Origin: Agelas oroides
Taxonomy: Eukaryota; Porifera; Demospongiae; Agelasida; Agelasidae
Assembly: GCA_949130485.1 (NCBI GenBank)
Contig: OX422201.1
Location: 6,854,091-6,918,090 of the forward strand
Direction: 5' to 3'
Length of the DNA stretch: 64,000 nucleotides
The notes beneath the pieces are model-generated. The model had not been told where the DNA came from. It did not search any database and saw nothing but the letters and a program-made list of their open reading frames with translations. This document shows, piece after piece, positions 1 to 10,700 of the stretch (position 1 is the stretch's first letter; each line of letters starts with the position of its first letter). Position numbers and translations under genes: made by a program.

Positions 1-70
1 AACTGTATACTCTCTTCTTTGAGGTCCTCTCATTTCAGGACCTTGGCATCTCTGTGTTTTTGTTTCCCAG

Positions 71-569
71 GTTGCACATGAGCGAAAGGAGAGTCACATC
101 ACGCCAGAGAGCGGAGTTTATCGTTGTGAAAAACCCGGCACTTGTGAGCACATAGCAACAATAAATTGGCTGGTATCCACCTGTGACCCCCCCCCCCCCC
201 CTCCTCTCCTCGCTCCTTTTCCCTTCTCCTTCTCTCCCTTCCCTCCTCCCTTCCTCCCTCCTCTCCTCCTCTGCAGATGTGCTCAAGTTTGACAACTCGT
301 ACAGTTGGACACGTCCCAAGGAGGTGTTCTACTCAGTGAAGGTGCTCCCCCCGGACACAGAGCTCCCTCTCCCTACCGTCCCCAACTCTGGCTCCGCCCA
401 CGCCAGCGACTCAGAAGATGAGTTCTTTGACTGTATGGCAGATCCCCTTGACCAGCCTGTTCTACAAACTGGTCTGACCAGTAGCGCTGAGGTGACAGAG
501 GTGGAGCCTGAGGGAGCCACAGGAACTAGTGCCACCATCCTAAGGACATCCATTTCCACCACAGTATGA
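71..569 (+). CDS. C-terminal end of a GOLD-domain protein (5' part outside window)
   Basis: Two exons are visible: 71-143, after a TTTCCCAG acceptor, and 277-569, after a long pyrimidine tract and CTGCAG. They join in frame to read ...KPGTYVLKFDNSYSW..., followed by RPKEVFYSVKVLPP. This is the last strands of a GOLD fold (the LKFDNSYS...R.K.V.Y pattern) as in the C-termini of SEC14-like, TMED8 and ACBD3 proteins. GOLD domains mediate protein-protein contacts in Golgi and lipid-trafficking proteins. After the domain lies an acidic, Ser/Thr-rich tail of about 70 residues with a DSEDEFFDC stretch, ending at TGA 567-569. The 5' part is missing, so the exact family member cannot be named. ESS2 follows on the opposite strand, with converging 3' ends. 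Confidence 0.7.
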
Positions 570-1002
570 CAGCCAAACATGCAGGCTACAATGCTACGTT
601 TTGGCTGCAAAAATTGTATGTTTTTTTCCCGAAAAATTGAAGTGACTATAAGTGTGTGAACTGCTGTACTGCATACACACAGAATCTATCATTTGGATCA
701 TGTACTTGTGTTTGCTAGCATGTATGCATGGACAGCTTCTCCTGAGTATAATCTGCATGGTTTCATCCCGCTATGGGCTTTGCTGTGCCATCACATCATG
801 CAGCCATCTTGGACCCTCATTCCCAGGCTCTCCCCACTGGAACGAGGCCTACTTGAACCCAACTTCAAATTCTGTGTTCCTGCAGTCACCACTCCAGCTT
901 GGTCATGATCACAGTGTAGGACTGCCATAAATCTTTGAAGTTCAAAGGTTGCAAGGGTATGGTATAAACGCTGATGGGAAGGTGAATTGGTACAAAAAAA
1001 CA
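570..1002. other. Convergent 3' intergenic region
   Basis: This 433-bp gap lies between the stop of the GOLD gene (+) and the stop of ESS2 (-), so it holds both 3' UTRs. I see no clear canonical poly(A) signal, RNA gene or repeat in it. Short open frames here have no recognisable protein features. Confidence 0.5.
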
Positions 1003-4000
1003 TCATCTTTTTCTGAGGTTCAATAGGTTGTCAGTCAGTGAGGGAGTGGAGCTGCCAGATGCCTTGTGTCTTGGTGTGGCATTAGAATCAGACCTCTGTG
1101 GAGTGGACTGGAGACCAGAGAGAGGGGTGTGCTTGGGGGTGTAGCTAGCTCTAAGGACCTTGTCAGCTCCACGGATGCTGCCAGGAGTGGTGGCTCTGGA
1201 GACCAGCTTTTGAGCAGCAGGAGAGAGAAGCTGGAGTCGTTCTGAGGCACTTGGGGTTGCACCAAGTTTCTGCCTTAAGACAGCAGGGCTGGAGGGAGAA
1301 AGAACAAGACCCCTTTAGTCAATGAAATGCTGGAGCACTTTGAAAAGTTGACACAATTTTCGTAGCAGACACATCCTTCAACTAAGCACAGATCTTGAGC
1401 TTACAAACTGCCTGAGGGCTTACCTAGCTGCCAGTTCAGCTGCCTTCTTTCTCTCCTTGTTGGCTTTTGCAGCCTTCTCTGCCAGTCTCAGCGCAATCTG
1501 CTCCCTCTTTGGGATCTTGGGCATCTTGAAAGACGGACCAGCACTGGGGATGACGTCAGTCTCCAGTTGAAATGGAGTGCCCTCGATCGTACCCCAGGTC
1601 ATCAGCGGAGAGGCGTCCACACCTGAAGACAGCACATCCAGGAAGAACTACATAACTACACCAGGAGCGCAATGACTCACTGGCTCCATACACTCCACCA
1701 GGAGCGCAATGACTCACTGGCTCCATACACTATACCAGGAGCGCAATGACTCACTGGCTCCATACACACCAGGAGCGCAATGACTCACTGGCTCCATACA
1801 CTCCACCAGGAGCGCAATGACTCACTGGCTCCATACACTCCACCAGGAGCGCAATGACTCACTGGCTCCATACACTACACCAGGAGCACAATGACTCACT
1901 GGCTCCATACACTACACCAGGAGCACAATGACTCACTGGCTCCATACACTCCACCAGGAGCGCAATGACTCACTGGCTCCATACACTCCACCAGGAGCGC
2001 AATGACTCACTGGCTCCATACACTCCACCAGGAGCGCAATGACTCACTGGCTCCATACACTACACCAGGAGCACAATGACTCACTGGCTCCATACACTAC
2101 ACCAGGAGCACAATGACTCACTGGCTCCATACACTCCACCAGGAGCGCAATGACTCACTGGCTCCATACACTACACCAGGAGCACAATGACTCACTGGCT
2201 CCATACACTACACCAGGAGCACAATGACTCACTGGCTCCATACACTCCACCAGGAGCGCAATGACTCACTGGCTCCATACACTCCACCAGGAGCGCAATG
2301 ACTCACTGGCTCCATACACTCCACCAGGAGCGCAATGACTCACTGGCTCCATACACTCCACCAGGAGCACAATGACTCACTGGCTCCATACACTACACCA
2401 GGAGCGCAATGACTCACTGGCTCCATACACTCCACCAGGAGCGCAATGACTCACTGGCTCCATACACTCCACCAGGAGCACAATGACTCACTGGCTCCAT
2501 ACACTACACCAGGAGCACAATGACTCACTGGCTCCATACACTCCTGCCCATCTACACACACTGTTTCACTGTTTATGTGTGTACTCACCTGGATGGATCT
2601 GGGGGGTGGCAACAAAGCCGTATCCATTCACCTTCGGGGACTCGGCAGGCCCAAATGTCTTCCCATCAATGCCGATCTTGTCATTTGAGCCCTGTCCCTT
2701 GCCAGACGCCTCGGTGCTGCCTGCAGCCTTCAGAAGTGCTGCCTGTGTCTTCTTTAGAAAGTCATGAGAGAGCCGTGTGTTTGCATGCACGACCTCCCTC
2801 CCCTTGGAGGCGTTCTCCACCTTCTCCTTCACGCTCTCCTCCACTCCCTCTGGGATGTACATCAGTGAGTTCTTGTTTGTGTAACCCCATGTCTTAACCG
2901 AAGCAGATCTTTGCTCAATCATCTTGGCTCCCTCCTTCTCACTACCATCCATAATGGCCAACCTTTCTTCCGGGGCTTCCAAGGCCATCTCGTTATTGTA
3001 CTCTTTCTCTTTCTCATACAACCATGCGTGCTTTTGTCTGTGTTCCTCTCTAGCCTTGTCCATCAGTTCACTAAACGAGGCGTCATCTTCACTCTGGTAT
3101 TGTGAGAAAAATTTGTCCATGCCCTTCCCATCCGATAGCTTCTGTTTCTTGAGGTCAGAGTTCTCTGCATGAGCACTGTCATGGAGGCCACCACTCCGTT
3201 TGAGTCTGCCTCTCACAAGAGGAGTGGCACCAGTAGCCGGGGTCTCGAATGTGGCAGGAGTAGAGGCTACAGGACACGAAACAAGAGGATCAACCAGACT
3301 TGTCAATCAGGCGGTGTGTATATACATGTTCTAGTTATTACATGAGCACGGTCTCTGATACACCATTGGGATGATACACTGGTCAAGGTCATATCTGTGT
3401 ATATAGCTTTCCTTCAGAGTATTCCGGTTTACATGGTATTATTTGACAGGTGATATTATCAGAGGTTGCATATTGAGTGTTGCACAGCAGAGGAGACAGG
3501 GAGCGGTATGGGAGGAAGCTCTACATTGAGCGTAACAAGTCACTTCTTATGATCACTGAATGAATTTTCAGTCGATCACACCTTCCTTGATGTAATACCA
3601 TGGAAATGAAATGCTCAGAAAGAGGTCTATATGTGCACACCTACAGGGTGCTGGTGTGTGTGTGGTGGTGTTGGCAAAACGTTCCGATATCTCCCTCAGT
3701 TTCTCATGGTCGTTGTTCTGAGAGGCCTCGATAAACTCCAGCTGTGCCTCCAGTTTGGGAATGTCAGGGAAGAAATCTCGCTGAATGATCTCTGTCAGGG
3801 CCTGTGTGAGTGTGTGTGTGGGGGGAGGGGAGGGGAGGGGAGGGGGAGGATATGATGACCTGTTTAACCCAGGGGTTAATTAACTTAATCACTTACCTCT
3901 GTAAACTCATCCTCCTCCAATGCTTTTTTGATGGGTTTCTTTCTACCACTTTGTCCCGAGGGTACTGCCAGGGCCCCGGAGGGCTGCCTCACCGATATCT

Positions 4001-4010
4001 GTTTAGACAT
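1003..4010 (-). CDS. ESS2: ESS2 splicing factor homolog (DGCR14/ES2, Bis1 family)
   Basis: Nuclear protein associated with late spliceosome (C complex). Exons on the minus strand: 4010-3897 (start MSKQISVRQPSG), 3801 to about 3645 (IIQRDFFPDIPKLEAQ), 3266-2589, 1622-1424 and 1288-1003. Diagnostic ESS2 blocks appear in order: EEDEFTE, IIQRDFFPD, STPATFETP, FSQYQSEDDASF, HAWLYEKE, KNSLMYIPEGV, VHANTRL, GYGFVATP, SPLMTWGTIEGTPF and a C-terminal SPAVLRQKL...LVSRAT...LRASYTP...TDNLLNLRKR. The order and spacing match human DGCR14. The start is the first ATG in frame with the conserved EEDEF segment. The donor of exon 2 is not resolved: the phase needed by the 3266 acceptor is not given by the obvious GT sites near 3645. 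The intron between 2589 and 1622 is nearly filled by a minisatellite. Confidence 0.93.
1656..2543. repeat. 37-bp minisatellite, about 24 copies, in an ESS2 intron
   Basis: The unit starts ACCAGGAGCGCAATGACTCA and continues with CTGGCTCCATACACTCC, 37 bp in all. About 24 near-identical copies run head to tail, varying mainly at GCGCAA/GCACAA and ACTCC/ACTAC. One copy near 1760 is shortened. Every copy contains TGACTCA. The array lies inside the ESS2 intron between exons 2589-3266 and 1424-1622 and creates only spurious short ORFs. Confidence 0.95.
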
Positions 4011-4294
4011 GGCAAGTGGGGTTTGGAAAGTTAATTTCCCTTAGAGGCAGTTCTGTTGCTCTGTTCTGTTGATACACACACACTGAAGTACAACACCACA
4101 AGAGTTGAATCGTGTAGCCGATTATCCGGGAGAAGGCTTCAGCAAAACGCTTCTACGGTCTTGTACACAGTCGGAGGATGAACTTTGAACCGCAACGCAG
4201 CAGCGACGTTTAACCTCTTTGTCACTGAACGACCATGGTCGCGTTGACATGATAAACGTTGCTATCCGATGACGTCATCACCTGAAGATCAAGA
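4011..4294. promoter_or_regulatory. Bidirectional promoter ESS2 / DNAAF11
   Basis: Only 284 bp separate the two divergent start codons. A perfect palindromic CRE/ATF site TGACGTCA sits at 4270-4277, 18 bp upstream of the DNAAF11 ATG. It overlaps an RFX X-box-like sequence GTTGCTATCCGATGAC at 4258-4273, whose spacer is one base longer than the usual 1-3. X-boxes drive ciliary genes, which fits DNAAF11. No TATA box is evident. The site calls are by motif reading only. Confidence 0.5.
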
Positions 4295-7200
4295 ATGCCC
4301 AGAAGTAAGTTTCCACGATCCTGACACTCATGTGTTCCACTCCCTGACATTCCTTCCTATTCTCTCTTCTGATGTGGCAGTCACGGAGGACCTTGTGCGT
4401 CGCCGGGCCGAGCACAACAACCGGGAAATCACCACACTGGAGGAGCTCTCCCTCCACCAGCAGGAGATAGAGCGGTGAGGACCCACTGCCACAGCTACAT
4501 GGCCACACCCCCTTTCCCTTCCTCCACCACACCCTCTTTGCTAGCCTTGTTTTTCCTATTTGGGCTGGATGCAATGCTTCCCTTTTGCGTGGTCACCTCC
4601 CCAACAAGCTTTAATTTGGTCTTCCTCAGCCACACCCCCTTGTATTTCCCACCTACCTCTTATACTCCTGCATCCTAATCTCTCACACATTTCTGTTAGC
4701 CTTGTTTTAGGCTTACACTTCCGGACTCTTCCTCATTATTCGAGCCATACTAGTACTGCAAGCAATATGAATAGCTGGGTGGGACAAGACCATTAATATA
4801 TAGCCGGCCTCATTTTTATTTGTGTATTAGTTTTTAGAGGACACCTACTCCTCTCTTTCTCCGATGTCACGTGCAGGATTGAACACCTGGACAAGTGGTG
4901 TAGAGACCTGAAGATTCTCTACCTGCAGAACAACCTCATACCAAAGATCGGTAAGCTTGCAGTGCAGCCATCATCAGCTGAATACACATTAGAGTCTGCA
5001 CCAACTGTCCTGCAGAGAATGTGGGTCGACTGAAGCAGCTACAGTACCTCAATCTTGCTCTCAACAACGTGGAGAGGATAGAGAACCTAGAAGGTATCAT
5101 ATACCCTGTAGCCTCCTTACTAGGCCATGAACCTAGCTAGAAGGTATCATATACCCTGTAGCCTCCATACTAGGCCATGTCAAGCCACACAAATTGTAGT
5201 TTCAGATGCCAGTGGAACCAGGATACATGAACTGAAGAACTATGTCTCCTGAAAGTGATCTTCAAAGTCTTCCCACACTATGTGTCCTAGTATAAAGTGA
5301 ACCACAGATCTTCAAAGTCTTCCCACACTATATAAAATCCAATTTTTGAAGCACCTCAAACCTTGAGTCACTCTACTGGACGCTTCTTGTGTCATAATCC
5401 CACCATTAAGATGTTTTGGTTTGTTTGTTTGTTTGTTTGATTTTAGCGTGTGAGTTTCTGGAGAAGTTGGACTTGACTGTTAATTTTGTTGGAGATCTTC
5501 TGAGTGTTGAGAGCCTGAAGCACAACTGCCACCTGAGAGAGCTGTAAGTCAATATGAGCATTTTCTAGATGCTTCATGTAAAGAATGTGTTGTCATGGCA
5601 ACCTGACACTGCGTGTTGTTGTCATGGAAACATGGAGAGATATAGACAAACACGTGCTTCGCTCTGAACCTTCCCAGCTACCTGACTGGCAACCCCTGCA
5701 CAGACTACGAGGGCTACCGAGAGTTTGTGGTGGCCTCGCTGCCACAGCTGCGATGGCTGGATGGACGAGAAGTCTCCAAGTCTGAGAGAATACTGGCTAC
5801 TCAGGTACACCAGGGCCACCCCGTGGTCGTGAGAAATGTGACTGTTGGGTGTGTTCAGACGCTACATACATCACTCATTTGTGCAGAGATACAATGAACT
5901 TCGGCAGAAGATCATCGGACAGCAGCAGGAGTATCTGACAAAACGAGTGGGTTTCCAGCTAGCTCATGATCAGCCTGATGATCAGCCTGATGATCAGTCA
6001 GACAATGTGATGGTCTGTTGTGTTCACAGGAGAAAGAGAAGAGAGAACATGAGCTGAAGAAGGCACAGCAGAAAAAGCCGGGGTTTGATGGCCGATGGTA
6101 CACTGACCCTAATGCTCACTTGTCCCACGAGTGAGTGAGTCACAAGGATGACTGGTTGGGGGTCAGTTTGACAGCTACAAACTTTCATTCTTCAGGAACG
6201 GTACTGGTACCCAGCCCCCAGCTGAACAGAATGGCTCGTGTTCAGCCTGTGAGGAAGAGGATGGTGAGGGGGAGGAGAGGTTCTGGAAAGAACTCGTGCC
6301 CTACACCCCCGAGTCTCGCACCGAGATGCACAGCTACATGGCTGAGAAGATGAAGGAGAAGAACAAGGAGGCCGAGTAAGAGGGCTGTTGTACATACCCT
6401 TGTGTGGAAGGTTCAGTGGTGGTTCTCTCTGCTGCAGCACCAAGGGTCCAGACCCTCCCAAGAGGGTGAGGAGATTGGAGAGAGATGGCAAGATGCTCAA
6501 CGTGAATGAGGGAAAGTACGGAAGGTACCTCTGGTCAGGACTGAGGTTTACTGTTTGTGTCCTGTTCGTCTGACAGGTACGATTTTCATTTGCAAGATGA
6601 CGAAGACAACAGCCAGTACCTGCTTGAGGTGGCTTGCCCAAGGTATCTAGACTACCTCACAACCAGTCACACAAGCTCAGTATCACTGTCGTCTATCACA
6701 GGTTCATGGACACGTCTCTCATTGACTGTGACATGCAGCCAACGTACGTCCGTCTGACCATGAAGGGCAAGGTCAGCTTACCACAACCCCAACAACCAGT
6801 CACATTTTACCCTAGCCAGGGTGTAAGGTCTGCTCACTCCAACCCATTGTGTATGTAGCCTCGTACCCAGGCTCTTTTCTTTAATTCTGCATGTGTGAAA
6901 AGCTGGCTATTCCGGCCAGTGACAGTTTACTGGCCATGTTTGCAGGTGTTACAGCTGGTTCTCCAGGAGGAGGTGTCTCCGGACAGCAGCACAGTGAAGA
7001 GGTCACAGACTACAGGCAAACTCCTTGTCACCATGCCAAAGGTATGTACAGCTACGTAACCCTGTGTAGTATACAACTGAACCGTGATACAGCCAGGCTG
7101 GGTGGGGCCGGGGGTGATATTTAGTTACATTACCTTGGTTTTGGATTTGGACACAGGTTAAGCAAATTGTGAGGCCTCAGATCACTTCAACCAGACTCAT

Positions 7201-7533
7201 AGCTGGTGGAAGACGGGGTCAACAATCCCACAGAGTGAGGTAAAGACTATGTGAAGTCAAGGACTTACCAAGCTGCTTTGTGGTTGATGCACCCCTTAAT
7301 AAGTAAAGTGTGTTGCTCTCTGTACATATTATCACATTCATTTAATTAGGTCTGAGGGTGAGGGTCATCCCCCTCTGCTAGAAGTGGACCCAAGAGTCGG
7401 CAAGAAGGTGGACTTCTCCAATATTGTCCCACTGGAAGCAGGAGGCCCACAAACTAACCCCAGCAATAGTGCAATGGAGGAACAAAGTAACAAAGAGTTT
7501 GTTGATGACCCTGACGTGCCTCCATTAGTATGA
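4295..7533 (+). CDS. DNAAF11: Dynein axonemal assembly factor 11 (LRRC6/tilB/seahorse)
   Basis: Cytoplasmic factor needed to preassemble ciliary outer and inner dynein arms. Fifteen exons give 468 aa, close to the 466 aa of human LRRC6: 4295-4304, 4381-4474, 4877-4950, 5016-5093, 5447-5543, 5678-5804, 5887-5946, 6030-6130, 6196-6375, 6438-6524, 6577-6642, 6702-6771, 6946-7041, 7157-7239, 7350-7533. The tiny first exon (MPR) splices to give [17 protein letters not shown], matching the vertebrate N-terminus. LRRs follow ([61 protein letters not shown]), then the LRR cap ([18 protein letters not shown]). A coiled region and GFDGRWYTD come next. A CS/p23-like domain follows ([19 protein letters not shown] in a slightly varied form), and the end is DDPDVPPLV, matching PEVPPLI in human. 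The gene implies a ciliated or flagellated animal. Confidence 0.96.
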
Positions 7534-7700
7534 ATTTGTACAGTGGAATGTAAATATTATTCATCAATCATATGACTCCATCTTAGAATGCTGCGTCACC
7601 TATCAAGGTATGTTACATACTACGGAAAATTATGGACAATTAAACAATTACAATGTGACATACTTCAACTGTTGGAACATCTGGTACAACACAAACAAAG

Positions 7701-10700
7701 CTAAGAGTCTGGAGAGACTGACTTGAGGCAGAGCTTGGCCAACAGTGCTGAGAGCTGCAGGAGTGAGTCCACACCCTCCGTGATCCTCATGTGTGTGAAC
7801 CCAATCTCCTGTGGAGAAAGGAAATGCCAAACAGTGCCTTGAACAAACAGGTCAAGAGTTCAGGTAGTAGAGTTATAAGTGGTTCAAGAATTCATAGTAC
7901 TACTTGTAGAATTCACAACTAACAATGGTATGATGATATTCCCCTGTGGTGGCCAGGTATGCGCAGGAGTGTAGGAAGTGTCACCAGCTAACAGAATTCA
8001 CCACCTCTACATTCATTACACACACACACTCAAATAACTATGTAGAATTAAAAATCACTTTAACGTCGGTTTGTTTATCGTACCTAGAAAAATTAGAACA
8101 TATATCCAATAGCAGTATCAGCACACTTTACATCATCCTACACAGACATGGTAGAATTGTGTCTCCTAATTGACTATTATCTGAACAGTACTATATATGT
8201 TTCTAAGTAATGTTGTGTGGTACTACCAGGAAACCCCACAGGGTAGTAAAGAGTTTGTAAGTTCCCAGTCTATGACTACTGCGCTTTGCAGGTAGGTTGT
8301 CAGAAGGAAACGGACAGCGTGTATCTGTGGTTGATTAAAGTCCTTTGAAGAAACCATAAAATGTGACTGTCAGTCCTTGTAGCCTAAGAAGCCATTGATT
8401 GACCTGGTAAACCACAAGTTTACTTTACTCTAACATGACAAACCACTAATTGGGTATGTCAACGCCTATTGCTAGCAGTCACTGGGCAAGCAACTTGCAA
8501 AGCTCTGTATGTATACCTTCAAACAGAAGTCTGAACATGAAACTCAACTTTTGTGGGAAGCATATTGTGCACGTATCCCTCACGTGACCTGGGAATGAGG
8601 ATGTATGTTGTGGTACTACTGAACCAAACGTTTGTTGGGTGGTGTCCGTTACCAAGTAGTGACATTTCAGTTCATTGCAAAACTTAAGATGTTCATCAAA
8701 ATAGTTCTAAAGTTTGTTCTAAAGTTGGTCGCAAAGAGTTTCTCTTTTGTTTGTGTTCTAAAGTTGGTTGCAAAGAGTTCCTCTTGTTTGTGTTCTAAAG
8801 TTGCTCGCAAAGAGTTTCTCTTGTTTGTGTTCTAAAGTTGGTCGCAAAGAGTTCCTCTTTTGTGTTCTAAAGTTGGTCGCAAAGAGTTCCTCTTGTTTGT
8901 GTTCTAAAGTTGCTCGCAAAGAGTTCGTCTTGTTTGTGTTCTAAAGTTGCTCGCAAAGAGTTCCTCTTTTGTTTGTGTTCTAAAGTTGGTCGCAAAGAGT
9001 TCCTCTTGTTTGTGTTCTAAAGTTGCTCGCAAAGAGTTCCTCTTTTGTTTGTGTTCTAAAGTTGCTCGCAAAGAGTTCCTCTTTTGTTTGTGTTCTAAAG
9101 TTGCTCGCAAAGAGTTCCTCTTGTTTGTGTTCTAAAGTTGCTCGCAAAGAGTTCCTCTTTTGTTTGTGTTCTAAAGTTGCTCGCAAAGAGTTCCTCTTGT
9201 TTGTGTTCTAAAGTTGCTCGCAAAGAGTTCCTCTTGTTTGTGTTCTAAAGTTGCTCGCAAAGAGTTCCTCTTGTTTGTGTTCTAAAGTTGCTCGCAAAGA
9301 GTTCCTCTTTTGTTTGTGTTCTAAAGTTGCTCGCAAAGAGTTCCTCTTTTGTTTGTGTTCTAAAGTTGGTCGCAAAGAGTTCCTCTTTTGTTTGTGTTCT
9401 AAAGTTGGTCGCAAAGAGTTCCTCTTTTGTTTGTGTTCTAAAGTTGGTCGCAAAGAGTTCCTCTTTTGTTTGTGTTCTAAAGTTGGTCGCAAAGAGTTCC
9501 TCTTTTGTTTGTGTTCTAAAGTCGGTCGCAAAGAGTTCCTCTTGTTTGTGTTCTAAAGTTGCTCGCAAAGAGTTCCTCTTGTTTGTGTTCTAAAGTTGCT
9601 CGCAAAGAGTTTCTCTTTTGTTTGTGTTCTAAAGTTGGTCGCAAAGAGTTCCTCTTGTTTGTGTTCTAAAGTCGGTTGCAAAGAGTTCCTCTTGTTTGTG
9701 TTCTAAAGTTGCTCGCAAAGAGTTCCTCTTGTTTGTGTTCTAAAGTTGCTCGCAAAGAGTTCCTCTTGTTTGTGTTCTAAAGTTGCTCGCAAAGAGTTTC
9801 TCTTTTGTTTGTGTTCTAAAGTTGGTCGCAAAGAGTTCCTCTTTTGTTTGTGTTCTAAAGTTGGTCGCAAAGAGTTCCTCTTTTGTTTGTGTTCTAAAGT
9901 TGGTCGCAAAGAGTTCCTCTTCTTTGTGTTCTAAAGTTGGTCGCAAAGAGTTCCTCTTCTTTGTGTTCTAAAGTCGGTCGCAAAGAGTTCCTCTTCTTTG
10001 TGTTCTAAAGTTGCTCGCAAAGAGTTCCTCTTTTGTTTGTGTTCTAAAGTTGGTCGCAAAGAGTTCCTCTTGTTTGTGTTCTAAAGTTGGTCGCAAAGAG
10101 TTCCTCTTGTTTGTGTTCTAAAGTTGGTCGCAAAGAGTTCCTCTTGTTTGTGTTCTAAAGTCGGTCGCAAAGAGTTCCTCTTGTTTGTGTTCTAAAGTCG
10201 GTCGCAAAGAGTTCCTCTTTTGTTTGTGTTCTAAAGTCGGTCGCAAAGAGTTTCTCTTTTGTTTGTGTTCTAAAGTCGGTCGCAAAGAGTTTCTCTTTTG
10301 TTTGTGTTCTAAAGTCGGTCGCAAAGAGTTCCTCTTTTGTTTGTGTTCTAAAGTCGCTCGCAAAGAGTTCCTCTTGTTTGTGTTCTAAAGTCGCTCGCAA
10401 AGAGTTCCTCTTGTTTGTGTTCTAAAGTTGCTCGCAAAGAGTTCCTCTTGTTTGTGTTCTAAAGTTGCTCGCAAAGAGTTCCTCTTGTTTGTGTTCTAAA
10501 GTTGCTCGCAAAGAGTTCCTCTTGTTTGTGTTCTAAAGTTGCTCGCAAAGAGTTCCTCTTGTTTGTGTTCTAAAGTTGCTCGCAAAGAGTTCCTCTTGTT
10601 TGTGTTCTAAAGTTGCTCGCAAAGAGTTCCTCTTGTTTGTGTTCTAAAGTTGCTCGCAAAGAGTTCCTCTTTTGTTTGTGTTCTAAAGTTGCTCGCAAAG

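Noticed and set aside
8904-10400. Long repeated open frames such as [14 protein letters not shown]
   Set aside because: The frames exist in several phases and on both strands simply because the repeat lacks stops. The array is intronic in RFC2.
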